Shown: positions 12,358 through 24,131 of the stretch, piece after piece
How positions within the stretch are numbered: the stretch's first letter is position 1
How the letters are laid out: the number at the start of each line of letters is the position of its first letter
Source of the DNA: Euptelea pleiosperma
Taxonomy: Eukaryota > Streptophyta > Magnoliopsida > Ranunculales > Eupteleaceae
Length of the DNA stretch: 64,000 nt
NCBI GenBank assembly: GCA_035048495.1
Contig: CM068553.1
Coordinates: forward strand, 23,251,190 to 23,315,189
Direction: 5' to 3'
Translations under genes and position numbers: made by a program
The notes under the pieces: model-generated
The model's input: the letters and a program-made list of their open reading frames with translations, nothing else
Database searches by the model: none
What the model was told of the DNA's origin: nothing

Positions 12358-13387
12358 TTATTCGTCTGGAAAGGTTTCAAGGATGGGCTGGGTGTCGAAG
12401 GATGACTCTAAAGTCAGTCTAGACAAGTGATCAGCCACTACATTCTCATTTCCTTTCTTATCCTTAATCTCGAGGTCGAATTCCTGCAGTAAGAGAATCC
12501 ATCGAATTAATCGAGGCTTGGTTTCCTTTTTCGACATGAGATAACGAAGGGCTGCATGATCAGTGTACACAACCACCTTAGTGGCTAAGAGGTACTGACG
12601 GAATTTATCAAGGGCGAAGACTACCGCCAGGAGTTCTTTCTCAGTGGTGGAGTAATTCATTTGGGCAGAGTTAAGAGTTTTGCTCGCGTAGTAGATCACG
12701 TGTGACCTGTTGTCAACTCTCTGCCCTAGAACAGCGCCTAACGCGTAGTCAGAAGCATCGCACATTACCTCGAAAGGTAGAGTCCAGTCCGGGGGACGGA
12801 TAATGGGCGCAGTAGTGAGCTCAGATTTGAGACGTTCAAATGCCTTAAGACAGTCAGCATTAAAGTCGAAAGGACTATCTTTAGCCAGAAGATGGGACAG
12901 AGGTCGAGCGATTTGAGAGAAGTCCTTGATGAATCTCCTATAGAATCCTCCGTGTCCCAAAAAGGACCGGATGTCACGCACGGACTTAGGGATGGGCAAG
13001 GTCGAGATGATATCGATTTTAGCTTTGTCGACCTCAATGCCCTGATGGGAAATGACATGTCCCAGAACAATGCCCTTCTTCACCATGAAGTGGCATTTCT
13101 CCCAATTGAGGACAAGTCGCTTGTCCTGACAGCGGTGAAGTACAAGCCCTAGATGGTTCAGACAGTCAGCAAAGGATGACCCAAAAACTGAGAAGTCATC
13201 CATAAAGACTTCGAGGAATTTTTCCACCATGTCAGAGAATATGCTCATCATACACCTTTGAAAGGTCGCGGGTGCATTGCAGAGGCCAAAGGGCATGCGC
13301 TTGTAGGCAAAAGTACCAAAGGGACAAGTGAAGGTTGTCTTCTCGTGATCCTCAGGGGCGATTGGTATTTGATTATACCCTGAGTAA
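12358..13387 (-). pseudogene. Element A reverse transcriptase C-terminal half and RNase H
   Basis: This continues the RT split by the solo LTR at 13388; the frame resumes with 'YSGYNQI' right at the junction. RT shows '[20 protein letters not shown]' and the catalytic 'FMDDF' motif (the YXDD equivalent). RNase H follows, with the D of 'MCDASDY', the E of '[10 protein letters not shown]', the D of 'VYTDHAAL' and the D of 'VADHLSRL'. Sequence style ([25 protein letters not shown]) fits the Athila lineage. The frame ends at a TAA (12358-12360) that lies in phase with the integrase ORF, with 21 open codons between, so it looks like a single C-to-T nonsense change in a formerly continuous pol. Confidence 0.9.
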
Positions 13388-14317
13388 TGAAAATAGGGTT
13401 TTTCCGCGTCGTTGGTTACGGAAACCTTAGTTCTCAACAAGATTTGTAATGTGATCCGAGCCTCAAAATTCCTGCAAAATGACAGGCTTTGTATAGTGGT
13501 TCGTGTCGGGTATCGTCCGCACTCGGGGTTAGGGCAAATAAAGAACAAATTAATGAAAATCTGCTAAAAATGCTGGAAGGGTGAGAATGGTGGTGTGATA
13601 ATCGAAATTAAAAATAATCTTTTGAGAGATGATTATGATTATCTAGAAATAAACAAATAAACTAGAAATTAACTCAATAACTGTGCTAAAACAAATTTAA
13701 TTTATTAATCTGAGAATGTTAAATTACAATGATTTTGAAATAAATAAATGAAAACAACTAATGAAGCATGTAATAAACTAGAAAGCAATCAAAGAGGCTA
13801 GAGAGAGAAAATGATAGAGAGAGAAAAAGAATAAGGTAGAGAGATCTAGAGAGAGAAAGGGTGAGACTTTACTTAGAGAATGAGGTGCTGTGCACCCGCG
13901 CAACAAGTTTAAGATGGCGCACTGATCTGAATGTTCGTAGTAGTCGCTAGTCTGTATGCCCAGCCAGAAACGAGTTGCAGGTTTGGAAGATGGTGGATTC
14001 TTGAGGTGCAGACCCGAACTTAGAGAGGGCGGTGAGGAACGGTACTACAAAGGTGGGAGTTGCAGAGGCGGAGGTGCTGGCGAAAGAAGACGGCCCACAA
14101 AAGGGAAGGTTGGAGTGGAGCTACTGGTGGAACAAGCATGTACGGAAGAGAAAGGTTGTTGGTTCGTTAGGAAGTAGAGGGAGGTGGCGGCATTGCTGGT
14201 GGTGCATGAAGGTTGCGCGATGGAGGCCCAACCTGAAGGAGAGGCGGCAACGTTGAGGACGTAGCAGGGGAGCCGGCCAGCAAGTGGCTATCTCCAACAG
14301 GTGAGGACGTCTTCCTC

Positions 14318-14351
<34 letters not shown>

Positions 14352-16435
14352 GAGAAGAGAACGGTTTGGGAGAGAGGGAGAATGAGAAAGGGGGGAGCGT
14401 GAATGGGAGTTGCAGGGGCTTTGCACCACGGTGAAGGTGCTGCTGGACTGGAGGACGTGGGCGGCTAGTGTGAGAGGAAGAAGATAGAGCGCCGGCGAAG
14501 TGGTGGTGGAGTTGCAGTTCCGGCGAAGTGGTGGTGGTGGAAGCGAAAATCGCAACAGCAAGTGCTGCTGCCCCTCTTTTAGGTAGCAACTAGATGGAGG
14601 ATAAGAAGCAGTTGGTGGAGGCGATCTTGGTGTGGCTGCTGTAGAGAAAACAGAACCAGTCCGGCGATCAAGTTCGCCGGAGTTGCAGGTTTCAACCGGA
14701 AGTAATGGTGGGTGATGCTGTGGTGTTTAGATGGTGGTGGTAACAATGGTAGCAGGCGGTGTGAGGTGCTGTGGTGCTTAGATGGTGGTGGCAGCAGTGC
14801 AAAGGCCCTCCTTCACCTCGTTTTCTTCTTCTCTTCCCATTTTTTTTTTGGAGGAAAACGTGGATGGAGAATGGGAGAGAGAGGGACGGCCAGCAAGAGA
14901 GAGATGAGGAGGGTGGCTTAGGGTTTGATGGAGGGAATGAGGAGCAGGCGGTGCACTAGAGAGAAGGTGCAACAGTCGTTAGGAGTGAAAACAGCCACAA
15001 CAATGAGTTGCAACCCGTGGGAAAAAGAAGAACGAAATCAGAGAAGAGAGCACGTGGGAAGAGTTCTCTTCGGAGAAGAGAAGGAAGAGATCTTATATCT
15101 GAGTTGGAACGGCTAGGGTTTTGTGTATATGCATGAGAGAATAGAAAGTGAGAATTAAAGAGATTCATGTGGAGAAAAAGGTTTCCAAATCAAAGTAGAA
15201 ACCGTTAGCTTCATGTGGGTCCCACTTTCATGCCAATAGGTGCTGCCACATTAGCCATAAATTCTTCACTTAATATCCATAAAAATTATCCACTCTTATG
15301 CCCAAATCTTGGCAATAACTCTTTGCCACATCAGCTTACTAAGGAAATAACTTTTCTTTCCAAAAAAGATGAATTCTTCTGTAAAAAAAAAAAAACATCC
15401 ATGCCAAAAATGGGATCTCTTCACGACATTCCCTTCTATTTTTCTTTTTGGGAAATATTCTTTTTCCAAAATGGCTCCACATTTTTAGAAAAAATTCCTT
15501 TCTTGAAAAAAATGCTTTGATTCTAAAATCTTTTCAAAATTCTCTCCTTTCCTTCTTTAGTAGCCATTTCCTATTCATGCTAGGGATGTGGGTCCTACTG
15601 AATGGTTGGGCCATGGGTAATGGGCCCGCACTTCATCTTGGCTTAGACCCATAGGATTGAACATGAAGTGATGAGGGCCATTGGATTTATGAGATGGTGA
15701 GGGGGATGGTTGGGGGACTGACTGAGTGATTGTATGGTAGAGATGGACGTTGATGATCGAGTGATGGAAATTGGCCAAGGTAGGCCGTAGAATTAAGTGA
15801 TTGAGGGAAGGGAGAGGATCGGATGATGTGGATTTGAGAGTAGAGAGAGAATGATGATTTGGAGAGAGAAATGAGAGAGGAGAGAGAAAATATTACAAAA
15901 TAAAAAGAAAAAATGCTAGCAGAGGGGCTTGAAACCCTGGTCTTTGACTTGGTCTTCTGCATGCTTTACCAACTGAGCAAGCACTCGCCTTATGTTAGCT
16001 TATAAGCTTTAATCTCTTTAGTTTCTTCTTTGAGGGCTTGTCTCTCCTTCTCTCTTGATCGTCCCTCGATTCTTTCGACTCTCTGGCTCTTCCTGTCATT
16101 GGCCTATATCTTCTCATCCTCAGCCTGTTGGTCCTTCAGCTTTGATCCTAGGCTCTGGAAGTTGATTGTGGGCCCACCAGTCTTGAGAACCGTCTGATCA
16201 GGTTTCCTGCGACAAAAGAAGCGCGTAATGAGACTCAATCAGAACGGCTTTATATCTAGACTTCCAAAAATGTGTTTAATGCATGCAAATATACCATTTC
16301 GTCCAGAAAAGTGTGTCCTACGCAACAGAAGAGACACTTACGTAGAAAAGTAGATAAATAGAGTATTTTACGTAGGAGAATGCAATAACGCTAAAAGGAT
16401 AATTGCTTAAAATAAGCACTTTTGAGCGAATATCA
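13388..16435 (-). mobile_element. Solo LTR (3048 bp) inserted into Element A reverse transcriptase
   Basis: On the plus strand it begins TGAAAATAGGG and ends GCGAATATCA, flanked by TSD AGTAA (13383-13387 and 16436-16440). The insertion falls between the Y and S codons of the RT 'LDGY-SGY' motif and is therefore disruptive. Of the LTR copies here it has the best-preserved tRNA-like segment (15915-15988). It also contains a T run (about 14328-14351). There is no internal element sequence, so it is a solo LTR. It must be younger than Element A. Confidence 0.93.
15915..15988 (-). other. tRNA-like segment inside the LTR
   Basis: On the minus strand, 74 bases fold on paper like a tRNA. The acceptor-like ends GCGAGTG and TGCTAGC pair at 6 of 7 positions (two G-T pairs). 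A D-arm TGCT...AGCA has the loop CAGTTGGTAA, so the A box (TTGCTCAGTTGG) is near-consensus. A T-arm-like GGG-TTTCAAG-CCC is a diverged B box. The spacing between arms (26 bases) matches tRNAs, but the anticodon stem is poor. It is probably a tRNA- or SINE-derived module, not a working tRNA gene. Homologous, more decayed versions occur in other LTRs. Confidence 0.6.
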
Positions 16436-19400
16436 AGTAACCATCGAGGAAGCAGTAATAGGAGTGACCTGCTAGTCTCTCCAACATTTGGTCTATGAAG
16501 GGTAAAGGAAAATGGTCCTTCCTAGTGTTGGTGTTGAGTCGTCGGTAATCGATGCAGACTCTCCACCCTTTCTTCAGGCGCTGGGTGACCATTTCCTTGT
16601 TCTCATTTTCCACAACTGTGAATCTTGCCTTTTTAGGGACGACATGAATAGGACTCACCCATTTGCTATCGGAGATGGGATAAATGATACCCGCATCTAA
16701 CAGTTTAAGGACCTCATCCCGGACTACATCCTTCAAGACGGGGTTCAACCTCCTCTGGTGTTCTCGAGAAGTTTTGGATTCATCCTCGAGATAGATGTGA
16801 TGTTGGCACACCGAGGGGTCTATGCCTCGAATATCATCTATAGTCCAACCTATCGCAGATTTGTGCTCGTTGAGCAGCTCGAGAAGTTTCTTACGTTCAC
16901 TCTCAGACCAAGCGGAAGCAATAATGACAGGGTAGGTTTCCTTAGGACCAAGATAGGCATAGGAAAGATCTGTGGGAAGAGGCTTAAGCTCCAATATTGG
17001 AGCAGATGAAGTAGAAATAGGTGTCACAGAAGACACGGATTGAAGAGGTTTGACTTCAGTAGGTAAAGGAATGATGGGTTCTCTGGCCATGGTTATCAGA
17101 GGCTCGAACTCGATGAGAGGAGCAGGGATCTCTATCAGTGGAGCAGTCTCCAAAAGATCATTGAGATCAGAAATAGCTGACTCTGTTGCAAAGTCAGCTC
17201 CAAAGTGTTCTAGACACTGCTTAAGAATATCTTCGGTGGAGTCCGGGATTAGACTCTCAACGGCACACATTTCATCGGTCACTTCGCGATCGGCATCTTG
17301 TTGCATTAAACGAAAGATGTTGACCTCAGCTTTGAGGTTACCGAAAGCAATGGACATGTTTCCGTCCCGGCACCCGATGTGTGCGTTCGCGGTGGCAAGG
17401 AATGGACGGCCTAAGATGACCGGAATGCGGTTATCCTGACACGGCTCGGTGTCTAGAATGATAAAGTCCACAGGATAATAAAAGTCAGCGACTTTTACTA
17501 GGACATCTTCAATGATACCTCTTGGAATCTTGATGGACTGATCAGCCAATTTCAGGGTGACATTGGTAGGCTTCATATCTTTCTGTCCTAACTGCTGATA
17601 TACCGAGAATGGTATGAGGTTAACGCTAGCCCCTAAATCTAGCAAGGCAGTGCAGCTAAAGTTGTCTCCAATTTCACATTGGACAGTTGGGCTACCTGGA
17701 TCCTTGTGTTTGATCACACTATTGCGTTGAATGAACGTGGTAGCTTTTTCGGCCAAGAAGGCAGCTTTGGGTACATGCGTACGCCGCTTAACTGTACACA
17801 AGTCCTTGAGGAATTTGGCATAGGAAGGGATTTGCTTGATAGCAGAAAGGAATGGGATATTGATCTGGACGTCTTTAAAGACATCTAAGATCTCAGAGAA
17901 TTGCTGATCCCGCTTATCTTGGACAAGTCTGTCCGGGAAGGGAGGCTTTACTCGACAAATGGATTTGTCTTTAGCCTTAGATTTCTGCACAGGGATATCT
18001 GATGTTGGTGCAGAGGTAGAAGAAGCAGAGGTAGGATTTGGACTAGTTTCCACGGTGCGAGTGATGGGTGCTGGAGATAGCACCGGTGGTGGTTGGACTC
18101 CCATGTCCACAGTTTTTCCAGATCGTAGGGTGGTTACAGCTTGCACCTCCCCTTGACAATTCTCATTCTGGCTTTGAGATTGGGAACTGATCTCATATAC
18201 TGCTCCTTTGGCATTTCCTTTTGGGTTAGCGATGGGTTGGCTAGGGAAGATGCCTTTAGCTTTCTCAGCTTCCAGGTTACCTAAGCGTTGCTCTAGACGA
18301 AGCATGGATTGCTGTTGCTGTTGCTCTAGGCGTTGCATAGATCGAGTAATGAGTTGAGCTAGAAGGTCCTCGATACCGGGTTTGGGGACCGACTGTTGGG
18401 GGGCAGCTAATGGGAGCTGAGGCACCAATTCGCGACTCGAGCTCATTGGGGCATTATAGTTATAGGCTGGAGAATTAGTTGGGACAATCGGTTGGTTCTG
18501 AAAGGTCTGTGGGACTCTTTGCTGATTCTGAAATGTGCTCGATTGTCCAGAGTATTGACCCTGTTGGAACTGCTGGTTCTGAGTAGATGGGTACTGACTC
18601 TGCTGGTACTGACCTTGATTGAATTGCCTAGTGGGTTGATTGAACCCAGGGGGATGCATGCCCTGAGGTTGACGCGGAGGTTGAGCTTGAGGTTGAGTAG
18701 ACTGAGGCTTCCAAGAGAAGTTAGGGTGGTTTCTCGTGTCCGGATGATAAGATTGACTATACGAGTTCTGAGTAGGAGGTTTGTATGTGCTGAAAGCACA
18801 AACTTCTTCCTGAAGAGGATTAGACCATCCTTCATTCAAAGGACAATGCTCAGTAGTATGGGAGGGTTGCCGACAGAGGGTACAGGATTCCATAGGGCTC
18901 TCGTGTCCCACATGCATGACTGGGGTAGATTGTTGAGTAGGTTTTTGTACAGACACAGCCAGTGCCGAGACTGACTTGCTCAATTCTTGAATGACAGATC
19001 GAAGCTCAGTATCAGCTGTAGCATCATGTCCCTTGGTTGTCCTTTGGACTAAAGTGGTTCGACTGAACTCTGAGTCAGTCGTCCAATGTTGAGAGTTTTC
19101 TCCTAACTCTCCCAAGAATTTGTATGCATCGGTCGGAGTTTGGTGCAGGAATTTTCCTTGGCACATTGACTCTACCATGGTCCGGGACTCATCAGTAAGT
19201 CCCTTGTAGAAGACATGGACAAGATTGCCCTTGTCGATGCTATGGTGGGGGCACTTAGTCAGGTAATCTTGGAATCTATCCCACGCTTCAAAAAATTTCT
19301 CATCGGACTTTTGTCGAAAGTCCTGGATGAGTTGCTTCATTTGGTTGGTCCGAGTCATGGGGTAGAATTTAGACATGAATTTGCCCACCAACTCTTTCAA

Positions 19401-19712
19401 ACTGCTGATTGAATCAGCGGGTAAGGAGTAGAGCCAATCTGAGGCTCGGTCTTTGAGCGAGAATGGGAAAACTCGCAGACGGACATTGTCATCATCAAGG
19501 TTCTGATTCTTGAAAAGTAGGATGACATGTTGGAATTCCCTAATATGGGAATATGGGTCTTCTCTTGGGAGACCACGAAAGGTTGGCAGCATTTGGATCG
19601 TCTGCGGCCTGATCTCAAATTGTACCGCCATAGTAGGTGGGAGAATAATGCAAGTGGGCGGATTAGCAGAGATAGGGGCGAACGTCTCGATAAGGGGTCG
19701 TTCGACTGCCAT
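16436..19712 (-). pseudogene. Element A gag-protease and N-terminal half of reverse transcriptase
   Basis: One open frame (19859-16407, residue 1 at 19859). Gag: capsid core about residues 90-250; CCHC zinc knuckle C326-C329-H334-C339; Gln/Pro-rich segment 370-460; Gln-rich coiled coil 495-535. Protease: active-site 'DLGASVNL' with D741 (DLG, as in Athila-type elements, not DS/TG) and the 'ILGRPF' strand near 815. RT begins near 990, has 'WVSPIHVVPKK' and 'GWRVCIDYRRLN', and stops at 'FLDGY' (first catalytic Asp, D1139) where the solo LTR enters. I prefer the ATG at 19712 (residue 50, 'MAVERPLIET') because Elements B and C start at the same conserved peptide; an upstream ATG at 19844 is also in frame. 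It would produce virus-like particle protein, protease and RT in the cytoplasm. Confidence 0.88.
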
Positions 19713-21538
19713 GACTACAAAGGTAGTAGAACTGGGGGAGGCGGGTGGGGAAAGAGATAGGGAAGAATTCAGTGGAGGATCCACTGTAGGGACGTGATTC
19801 TCAGATCGAATCAAGCGCTTGTTCGGACGATTCCAAACGGGCATACGCGAATGAGGCAAGCTCTATACTTGGCAAAAAGTTGCCAGAGAGGAACACTATC
19901 CTAAATGATGCACACCAAGCACAGATAATCCTATTCTAAGCAATCAGGATATATTTTAGGAATTATCTTTGTTAGTTTTGGGGCTCGAGTAGATTATGAC
20001 AGTGGGCGGACCACTGGTTTATCTTTTAATCGCCGGACTAACTGTTTTGCACTCAGAGGTTCTCACCAGGCTACACTCTTCAGAGCGAATCCTTTAGTAC
20101 TAACTCTAGTTAACAACAAGGCAATCCGAAGCCTAGACAGACGTGCGGCACAATGGCTGACTTAAGTACGTCCCAGACTAACCGGATTGGTCAAGTGGAT
20201 AAGAAGAGTGTTCCCTTGGGTTAAGCTAGGGTTGATGCGTGTTCCTAGTCCACACGCAACTAACCGTCGAATAGTCCAAGATGCCACGTCGAGCTCAGTG
20301 TACTTGAGTAGCAGGGACTTATGGGTGTGTTAGACAACAGGGACCCGCGCTCGTGGTCTTATTTCGATTGGATGTTAAGCGGGTTCGCTTTGCGTGGATT
20401 TTTCCTCGAACACCGGGCTAATTGGCTCTACTTCTTGATTCTTTTTATTATAGATGGATCCTGGGGATCAATTTCAGCTGGAGTGATGAGGTGGGTGATG
20501 AAATCCCACCAGTTTCAATTTTGGAGCTGGGTTTGCTCTCTTAGAGTTGATTGATTAACGGCCACGCCACGCAAGTCGAATAAGTTGTTGCTATAAAACA
20601 AATAGACAAGCGGCAATGATGCACCCAATATGCTCTGTATCGCACTCAAGGCGAGGATAGAGACTTACCTCCCGTGGGCCACGCCACGGGGTCTCCTCCG
20701 TGGGTTAGAGAGGGGTATCCTAATGGGCTTGGGCCCGACTCCACCTCTTTGAGCTTTTGCTCTCTACCCACACTGGATCGTGTTCCTGCAAAAAAGTTAA
20801 ATCGCACGGTCTAGGTAATCGGGATTCTATTTGGAAGATCTTTGCCTTTTTAGGGTTCACAGAACAAGCACTGGATTTAGGCAAGTTTTTGAATTAATTT
20901 CCAAGTTCGAGATGGGTTAAAATTTAGGAATTTCCAGATGGAAAATACCTAGATTGGAAAGTTTCCCGAACTATGATGATCTTCCAAGAAAGATTTGATT
21001 GCGAGATCCCTTACAATTTTGGAAAATTTCCCAAAATTGAAATTCTGCTAGATTTGGGGTGTTTCCTTTTGCAGACTTTTCCAAATTCGGAAGATTTCTA
21101 AAGATAGAAATTCTTCTAAAGAGGAAACTTCTAAGAGGGGAAACCCTAATTTAGCAAAGTTTCAAGATTTTAGAATCTTTCCAAAAATCGCAAATCCTTG
21201 ATTGGTGATTTCTAAAAAATCTGCAGAATATAAAACCCTAATTTTTTTGAATTTTGATTTTTTTATTTTTTTGGTATTTTCCACTTAATCTAGGGTTTCT
21301 AAAAAACCCTAGAACAAGATCTAGCAGTTATTTGGAAAGTAGTAAAATTCCTAAATTATTACAACTTTGCACTCGGCCTTCCGAGGCATTAAAAATAGTA
21401 ATTTCAAAGACAGCTAAAGATCACTAAAAATACAAAATAGAAAGTTTCCCGAAAAGGTCGGGCTGGCCAAATTGAGCAGCTTTTCGCTTCGGCAACTTTC
21501 CAATTCCGTCTTTACGTCCTTTTTCGCACTCCCGAACA

Positions 21539-21558
21539 CCCGAGCGGCAACGGCGCCA
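21539..21558 (-). promoter_or_regulatory. Duplicate (internal) primer binding site
   Basis: A second TGGCGCCG-type PBS preceded by the LTR terminal bases (a CTACTTTCA copy), 72 bp inside the normal PBS. It is part of a ~72-bp tandem duplication spanning the LTR end, the PBS and about 45 bases of leader. Confidence 0.75.
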
Positions 21559-21610
21559 TTTGAAAGTAGAATTTTTTTCGTCTTTACGTCCTTTTTTGCA
21601 CTCCCGAACT

Positions 21611-21630
21611 CCCGAGCGGCAGCGGCGCCA
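21611..21630 (-). promoter_or_regulatory. Primer binding site (tRNA-Asp type) of Element A
   Basis: On the minus strand, two bases after the 5' LTR end, TGGCGCCG begins a stretch that would pair with the 3' end of a tRNA ending CGGCGCCA. This is the usual plant Athila-lineage primer. It starts minus-strand cDNA synthesis. Confidence 0.85.
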
Positions 21631-21632
21631 TT

Positions 21633-24131
21633 TGAAAGTAGGGTTTTTCCGTCGTTGAGAGAACGACCCTAATCTCAATACATTTGTAATTTCGATCTGA
21701 GATTTCCTGCAAAATTAAGCTATGCTTTGCATGGTGGAAGTATGTCGGATGTCGATACGCACTCGGGGTTTAGTTAGCGCAAACAAGAACATAAAATAAC
21801 GGAAGAATGTAAAAACATCATGGTTCATAAATGCTTCTAAAAAAATGAATGGTGGGATGAGAATGATGGAGAGGTCGGGATTTAAAACATGCTTTTGATT
21901 TTATTGATATCAAAGAACTATAATTCGCAAAAATCATATAATTCAAAAGAGAACACTAAAACCAAGAATAATTGCATTAATTTAAACTGTCATTACATCA
22001 AAACAAAACTTACATCATTCAAACTAATCTAGAAAGAAGTAAAACTAGAGAGAGAGAAAGAGTTAAAATAGAGAAAATCTAGAGATTTTTAGGGCGAGAA
22101 ACAAGAACTAAGAGAAGTCCTAGAGAGAGAAAGATAGACATAGATAGAGAAATTGAACGGACCGAGGGATAAGGGAGGGAAACTGTATTTTGATCTTACC
22201 ATGGTGGTTGCGGGTTTCCAGTGTTGTAGGCTCATACCGTGGAAGGTCATATTGAGTTTCCGGCCAAGAAATAAGATGTGCAGTCCGATCGTGGCAGTAG
22301 CTTGGAGAAGTAGATCATTGTGGTCTGGGCTATGGAAGGCGCACCAACAGGTGGTTGTTGCTCGCCGTTTGGGGATGAAGGAGGTGTTGCTGCTGGGGGA
22401 CTTGCTGATGAAGATGGAGGAACGGTTTGGTGATGCGTTTATGGCAGCAACGCAAGGTTTAACGGCCCGCAACTTGCAGGCCGTGGCAGCAGCAGGTGGA
22501 ATGGAGATAGGTAGGGGCGGTTTCTCCTCCTTCTTCTTCTACTCTCTTTCTTATACGATGGGTGGAGGTGATAATCGGATCGACCGGAGTTGCAGGTCCG
22601 GCTACACGGTGGCTGAGATCGTGGAGATCCGTTGGGCAGCAAGGAAGAGCACCAAACTCGCAACTCGATGTTGCAGGTGGGGTTGGTGATGAGAAACACC
22701 GTGAGTGCTTGCAAGGAGAAGGCAAACACAGGCAGTGTAGTGCCGTTGGAGTTGAAGATCACCAGCAGGTGGTACCGGCGACTGTGGTGGACGGTAATGG
22801 AAGGAGGGACGGTGAAATTGTTGCTGTTTGCAACACCAGGACGGTGTGGGCAGCTACAAGATAGAACAGAAAAAGGAGAAGAAGAAAAAGAAGAAGAAGA
22901 AGAAGAAGAAGAAGATGGTGGAGCCGGCGTACCAGTCCGGTGGTGGCTCGCCGGAGAGGAAGGAGTGGAGGAGAAGAAGAAGAAGAAGAAGGAGGAAGCG
23001 CCGAAAACGTCGGGGAAGTTTTGGGCGAAGGAGAGGAAGAGATTGGAGGGGGATTAGGGTTCGAACGAACCCCTATCCTTCTCCTTTTAAAGCTCCCTAT
23101 TTCCTTTAATGGAAATAGGGTATTTTTTGAAAATAAAAAATATGAAAAATATTTGTTTTTTTTTTTTAAGTAAAAATCTACTTTTCTATGGGGAATCTCC
23201 CCAATTAGTGGACCCCCCATTTAATTAAAATTATTTTGAAATTCGCGGGGTCCACTAACTGGTCGGATAGCGGGTCGATGAAGATGGGCCCGGCTATTGG
23301 CCCACATGGATTGATGATGTCCATCGTCTCACAAGATGATGTGACAGACAGTCTGATGGCGATCGGATGGATGGTGACTTGATTGGGACTCAGATTGGTA
23401 GATCGACGGATCTAGAGAGATCCAACGGTCCGATTGAAGATCCAACGGTCTGATGGAAGATCCAACGGTCAGAAAGCTAAGGGAGATGAGATAGAACCGA
23501 TGGGCAGGAGTTCTGGGGTTAGGTCAATAGATTCGAGGACCGAGAGATGAAGAGAGAGAGAGAATAAGGAGAGATGAGAGAGAAAGTATCAGAAAATAGA
23601 GAGAAAAGCACTGGCGGAGGGTCTGGAACCCTGGTCTTCACTGTGACCATCCTCACGCTTCTCCAGTAGAGTCGACTATCATTCTTTGCTGACTCATGTG
23701 GCTTTAAACGCTTTGGTCCGTCTCTTGGTCATTGGCTCTCCTACTCTCTTCGTTCTTTGGGCCGGCTTTTTGGTCCTTTTATTCAGCCCATATTTGGCCC
23801 ATATCTTCTAGTCATAGCATGTGGGCTCTTTAAGCTTTGATAATGGGCTTTCCTGATCGATGTGGGCTTGCAAGTCTCGAGAATTGTCCCATCGGGGTTT
23901 CCTGCGACAGAAGAAGCGCGTAATGAGACTCTATCAGAATGACTTCATGTCTAGACTTTCGAAAATGTGTTTAATGCATGCAAATATACCATTTCGTCCA
24001 GAAAAGTGTGTTCTACGCAACAAAAGAGACTCTTACGTAGAAAAGTAGATAAATAGAGTATTTTAACGTGGGAGAATGCAATAACGCTAAAAGGATAATT
24101 GCTTAAAATAAGCACTTTTGAGCGAATATCA
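21633..24131 (-). repeat. Element A 5' LTR (2499 bp)
   Basis: Nearly identical to 6594-9089; the differences I noticed are scattered single bases plus a longer (GAA)n run. It drives transcription leftwards. It contains a TATA-like box (23083-23092), the GGGTTCG-TT-CGAACCC dyad just downstream, a GGTAAG splice-donor-like site (22195-22200 on the minus strand) and a tRNA-like relic (about 23611-23684). Confidence 0.92.
23083..23092 (-). promoter_or_regulatory. TATA-like box of the Element A 5' LTR
   Basis: CTTTAAAAGG on the minus strand, at the same relative place in most of the window's LTRs (TATAAAGG in the LTR at 37810). About 15-25 bases downstream is a conserved dyad, GGGTTCG-TT-CGAACCC, followed by 'taatccc', a plausible transcription start area. 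Position relative to transcription is inferred, not measured. Confidence 0.45.

Larger units (their letters stand above)
19713..21632 (-). other. Element A leader (5' UTR)
   Basis: About 1.9 kb from the 5' LTR to gag. It is clearly homologous to the leaders of Elements B (44326-46059) and C, including a block around the conserved splice-donor-like AGGTAAGT (minus strand, near 20665-20680). The part next to the LTR is duplicated (see the PBS entries). No conserved ORF is seen. Confidence 0.75.
6594..24131 (-). mobile_element. Element A: nearly complete Athila-like Ty3/gypsy retrotransposon
   Basis: 17.5 kb as it stands, about 14.5 kb without the nested solo LTR at 13388-16435. TSD CCTTT is at 6589-6593 and 24132-24136. 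The outer flanks fit together as one copia LTR sequence, so the two 2.5 kb repeats at its ends are LTRs and not a chance duplication. On the minus strand the order is: 5' LTR, PBS with the TGGCGCCG start (tRNA-Asp type), ~1.9 kb leader, gag-protease-RT-RNase H-integrase, ~1.9 kb noncoding tail with three PPT-like tracts, 3' LTR. The LTRs differ at only about two dozen positions by eye in 2.5 kb, suggesting a recent insertion. Pol carries two stop codons and the nested LTR, so this copy is inactive. Confidence 0.92.

Noticed and set aside
15915..15988. Functional tRNA gene
   Set aside because: The anticodon stem does not pair, the T arm is weak and the B box deviates from consensus, so I list it as a tRNA-like module only.
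20321..20554. 77-codon ORF in the Element A leader
   Set aside because: The leader is conserved in B and C but this frame is not, and it lies antisense to the element.
6594..24131. Segmental duplication of a ~2.5 kb unit
   Set aside because: The units lie at the ends of a retrotransposon with PBS, PPT and a shared CCTTT duplication, so they are LTRs.
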